Source: Bondarzewia mesenterica (Eukaryota > Basidiomycota > Agaricomycetes > Russulales > Bondarzewiaceae). Taken from it: DNA of 64,000 nt. Shown here one piece after another: positions 61,723 to 64,000 of this stretch; the first letter of the stretch is position 1, and each line of letters opens with the position of its first letter. The DNA is taken from assembly GCA_004802705.1 (NCBI GenBank), contig SGPL01000035.1, positions 1-64,000 on the forward strand, in the 5' to 3' direction. The notes under the pieces were generated by a model. That model ran no database searches, was not told the DNA's origin, and saw only the letters and a program-made list of their open reading frames with translations. Position numbers and translations under genes: made by a program.

Positions 61723-63422
61723 TCAGTTTCCGGTGACACCACCCGTCGCGCCGGTCGCAGCGATGCGGGTAGCAGCATCGACCTTCGTCGTGCAGGTGAT
61801 GCTAGTACCAGCCTTGTTGACAAGGGGCAGTGCGGCGCAAGTGAGGCCTCCGCTGCACTGCGTCTGAACAAACTTGCCACCGACGCACTGGGCAAACGCG
61901 CTGCCTATGCAAGCTTGGTCGCCATCTAGATAGCAACAAGTTAGAATTGTGGCGGCGAAAAATTGGAAGGGAAACGTACCGGTGCAAGACGAATCCGCAG
62001 TAAGCGACTGAAACTTCTTGTTCAGGGTCTGAGCATCTTTGCCATTCTGAAGCTTGAAATCAGAGCTGGAACTGGCTGAGCCAGAAGAGGCAGCCAGAGT
62101 GGACGCGGATGACACGGCAGAGGATGTGGCAGATGAGGACCCTGCGCCGGAGGAAGAATCATTGCCGGTGACGCCACCGGTCGCGCCAGTGGCGGCAATG
62201 CGGGTAGCGGCGTCCGCCTGGGTAGTGCAAGTAATACTGGTGCCGGCCTTGTTGACGAGGGGAAGGGCAGCACAGGTGAGCCCACTGCCGCAGGGGGTCT
62301 CAACAAAGGAACCGCCGACGCATTGGGCGAATGCGGTACCGATGCATGCCTGGTCGCCATCTGAGAACATAAAAGTCATGAAAATTCATCGTACAATCAA
62401 GGCAACGATCACGAACCAGTGCAGGTCGAGTTGGCGTCAAGAGTCTGGAACTTCTTGTTCAAAGCCTGCGCATCCTTGCCGTTCTGGAGCTTAAAATTGG
62501 AGCTGGAGCTTGACGAAGCGGTGGCAGTGGCAGATACAGCAGATGATGCAGTAGTTGCAATTGCGGCGACAACAGCGGAAGACGAAGATCCCGAGGCGGC
62601 AGATGCGGCGCTGACACTGGATGGGGTACCGGAGGTAGTATTGCTACTGCTGTTGCCAGAGCTCGATGAGGACGCGCCAGATGATGAAACCTGGTCGACA
62701 AGTTGGGTGCCGTCGGCGATGGGGCCACCTGGGTGGGCGGGGCAAGAACCAGCGGGATTGAGAGCTGCACTCATGCCAAAAGGTATAGTTCCCGTGCCTC
62801 CGACTGCGATGCCACCGACGAAGGTCTTGGGGTCGGCGCCCTGGAACTGGCACTGAAAGAGCCCGTTCAGTTCAGAGTTCTTCGGAGCCGTCTGGCAATA
62901 TGGGACACTCTGCGAAGTCGGCTGCGCAACATGAAAGGGTTAGCAAAGGAGGTCAAGAGGACGCGATGGAGGACAAACAGTGTTGCGCGGCTGCTGCGCA
63001 AAAATTTGGGCAAACTTAATCATGTTGGCGTCATTGTTGAGCTGCTTTGCAAGATCCACCATCTTGTCTGCGTTGTCTTGCTGCTCGCATGGCCTGGAGA
63101 AATGTATTAAGTTCTGAAGATAAGAGAGGCAAGCGAGGGCATCATACCCAGCAGCTGCAAGGAGGGTTCCAAATGCATTGACGGCAATCGGATTACATTG
63201 TTGTCCTCCGCCTGCGGCATCCTGTTGATGAGAGTGGCCCAATTTAGTACTGCGAACATGAGAGTTGAAGATTAAATAAAGAGTACGCACGCACGCAGCC
63301 TCCCATTTCGTGGTAGAATCGGATATTACTTGGGCAATGCGCTTGGTGAGCGGGTAAGGCGCAGCTTGCACGGAGGCGGAAACAATGGAGAGCGTAACAA
63401 AGAGAACGGAAAAGTGGACCAT
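61723..63422 (-). CDS. Secreted Ser-rich protein with two duplicated Cys-rich modules
   Basis: Exons: 63422-63291, 63221-63148, 63093-62979, 62921-62417, 62360-61980 and 61925-61723; 469 residues. Residues 1-20 are a signal peptide (MVHFSVLFVTLSIVSASVQA), followed by LTKR, a possible Kex2 site. The middle has GGIAVGGTGTIPFG and a long Ser/Ala/Thr linker. Then two copies of a module: FKLQNGKDAQ(A/T)LNKKFQ, SxCTDGDQACIG(T/S)AFAQCVGG and GLTCAALPLVNKAGTSITC. Each copy is interrupted by an intron at the same place (TGCAC|DGDQAC). I associate the Cys module with carbohydrate-binding (CBM19-like) proteins of mushrooms, but this is weak. A cell-wall-associated role is inferred. Confidence 0.85.
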
Positions 63423-64000
63423 GATGAAGTTTTCGGTTGATGAAGATACGGAAAGAAATGGCAGGGATCGTCAACGTAGACAGCGGCTTAGAGAGTGAAA
63501 GCTGTGAGAAAAGCGAGCGCAGCTCAGCAGAAACAGTGAAAAAAAGAGAGAAGGGGGGGAGAGAAAAAGGACGTTGGGAGACGGGAAATGTGAGGGAAAG
63601 AAGGGAAATGGGACCAAGGAAATTTATATACGAGGGCCATTGGTGTTTAGCCGGAGGGGGGCCAGATAGTAGGCCCGAGAACAAGGGTTTACCCAGATAG
63701 ACCCCAGATCTGCAATGCTCTCAGGGAGTCTCAGGGCCACTCAAAAGGCCTCGTGTGTCACAAACGTGTCACAAACGGCACAGAAGAAAAGAGCACATCG
63801 GCGACGACGGGCGTATGGCTGCGTATGGCCAATTGTGTTCCCAAATGTTTGTGCCAAGGGCTCCTGACTGCTCGGCAACCGTGTCGGCTACGCCGATGGA
63901 CGCTGTCAACAGTTACCATTCGTCTGACAAAGCGATGCTTGGACTCTGCCGCGTTTTTGAACATACAAAAGACTTGACTCACCGACTGAGCGTGACTCGG
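63423..64000. other. Upstream region of the secreted-protein gene
   Basis: Probable promoter side. Strongly purine-rich on the plus strand from 63530 to 63620 (CT-rich on the coding strand of the neighbouring gene), common in fungal promoters. No gene seen up to the window end. Confidence 0.45.

Overview
The window is nuclear DNA of a filamentous fungus, most probably a basidiomycete of the Agaricomycetes. Coding regions are cut by many short introns (mostly 46-80 bp, GT..AG, a few GC..AG). Genes are dense on both strands. The families present are those of mushroom-type genomes: a seven-helix receptor with a long Ser/Pro tail, a Rieske-AIF flavoprotein, Ser-rich GPI-anchored secreted proteins and a Ngaro-type retroelement. 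No CRISPR, operon or prokaryotic feature was seen. Exon boundaries were set by hand from splice consensus, family conservation and reading-frame arithmetic. Nearly all complete models sum to a multiple of three.

Left part (1-31.6 kb), almost entirely housekeeping: the 5' part of a GAF-domain sensor, probably a histidine kinase (-); dolichol kinase SEC59 (-); uracil-DNA glycosylase UNG1 (+); a poly-Q bZIP factor (-); TFIIH helicase XPB/SSL2 (-), divergent from branchpoint-binding protein BBP/MSL5 (+); rRNA m5C methyltransferase RCM1/NSUN5 (-), divergent from a type-I DnaJ chaperone (+); a GPI-anchored ThuA-like protein (+); a Rieske-AIF oxidoreductase (+); and DNA polymerase eta (+). Three of these (UNG1, XPB, pol eta) act in DNA repair or damage bypass.

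Middle (32-49 kb): a 7-TM receptor (+); an 888-residue in-frame fusion of an unknown N-terminal region, a HAD-type hydrolase and a CK1-like kinase (-); RAS (-); a decayed aspartic protease (+); the complex I assembly factor CIA30/NDUFAF1 (-); a broken mobile-element-associated Cys-rich gene (+); and the mRNA-export factor RAE1 (+), which carries one in-frame stop. Receptor, RAS and kinase are signalling genes, but nothing in the sequence shows that they work together.

Right part (49.4-57 kb) is a stack of mobile elements. A fold-back element with tRNA-like Pol III boxes in its arms is interrupted by a Ngaro-like tyrosine-recombinase retrotransposon with A1-ORFs-B1-A2-B2 split repeats. A TA-flanked MITE and a TTA-flanked PIF/Harbinger remnant follow directly. 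The retroelement carries five in-frame nonsense codons, and its two A repeats differ only by transitions, nearly all at CpG, which points to methylation-linked decay.

The window closes with a secreted amidase-signature enzyme (+) and a secreted Ser-rich protein with two duplicated Cys-rich modules (-). The observations most worth following are the HAD-CK1 fusion, the retroelement nested in the fold-back element with its CpG decay, very small exons that carry catalytic motifs (6 nt in the DnaJ HPD motif, 14 nt in the Rieske motif), and apparent lesions in two conserved genes (DnaJ, RAE1).
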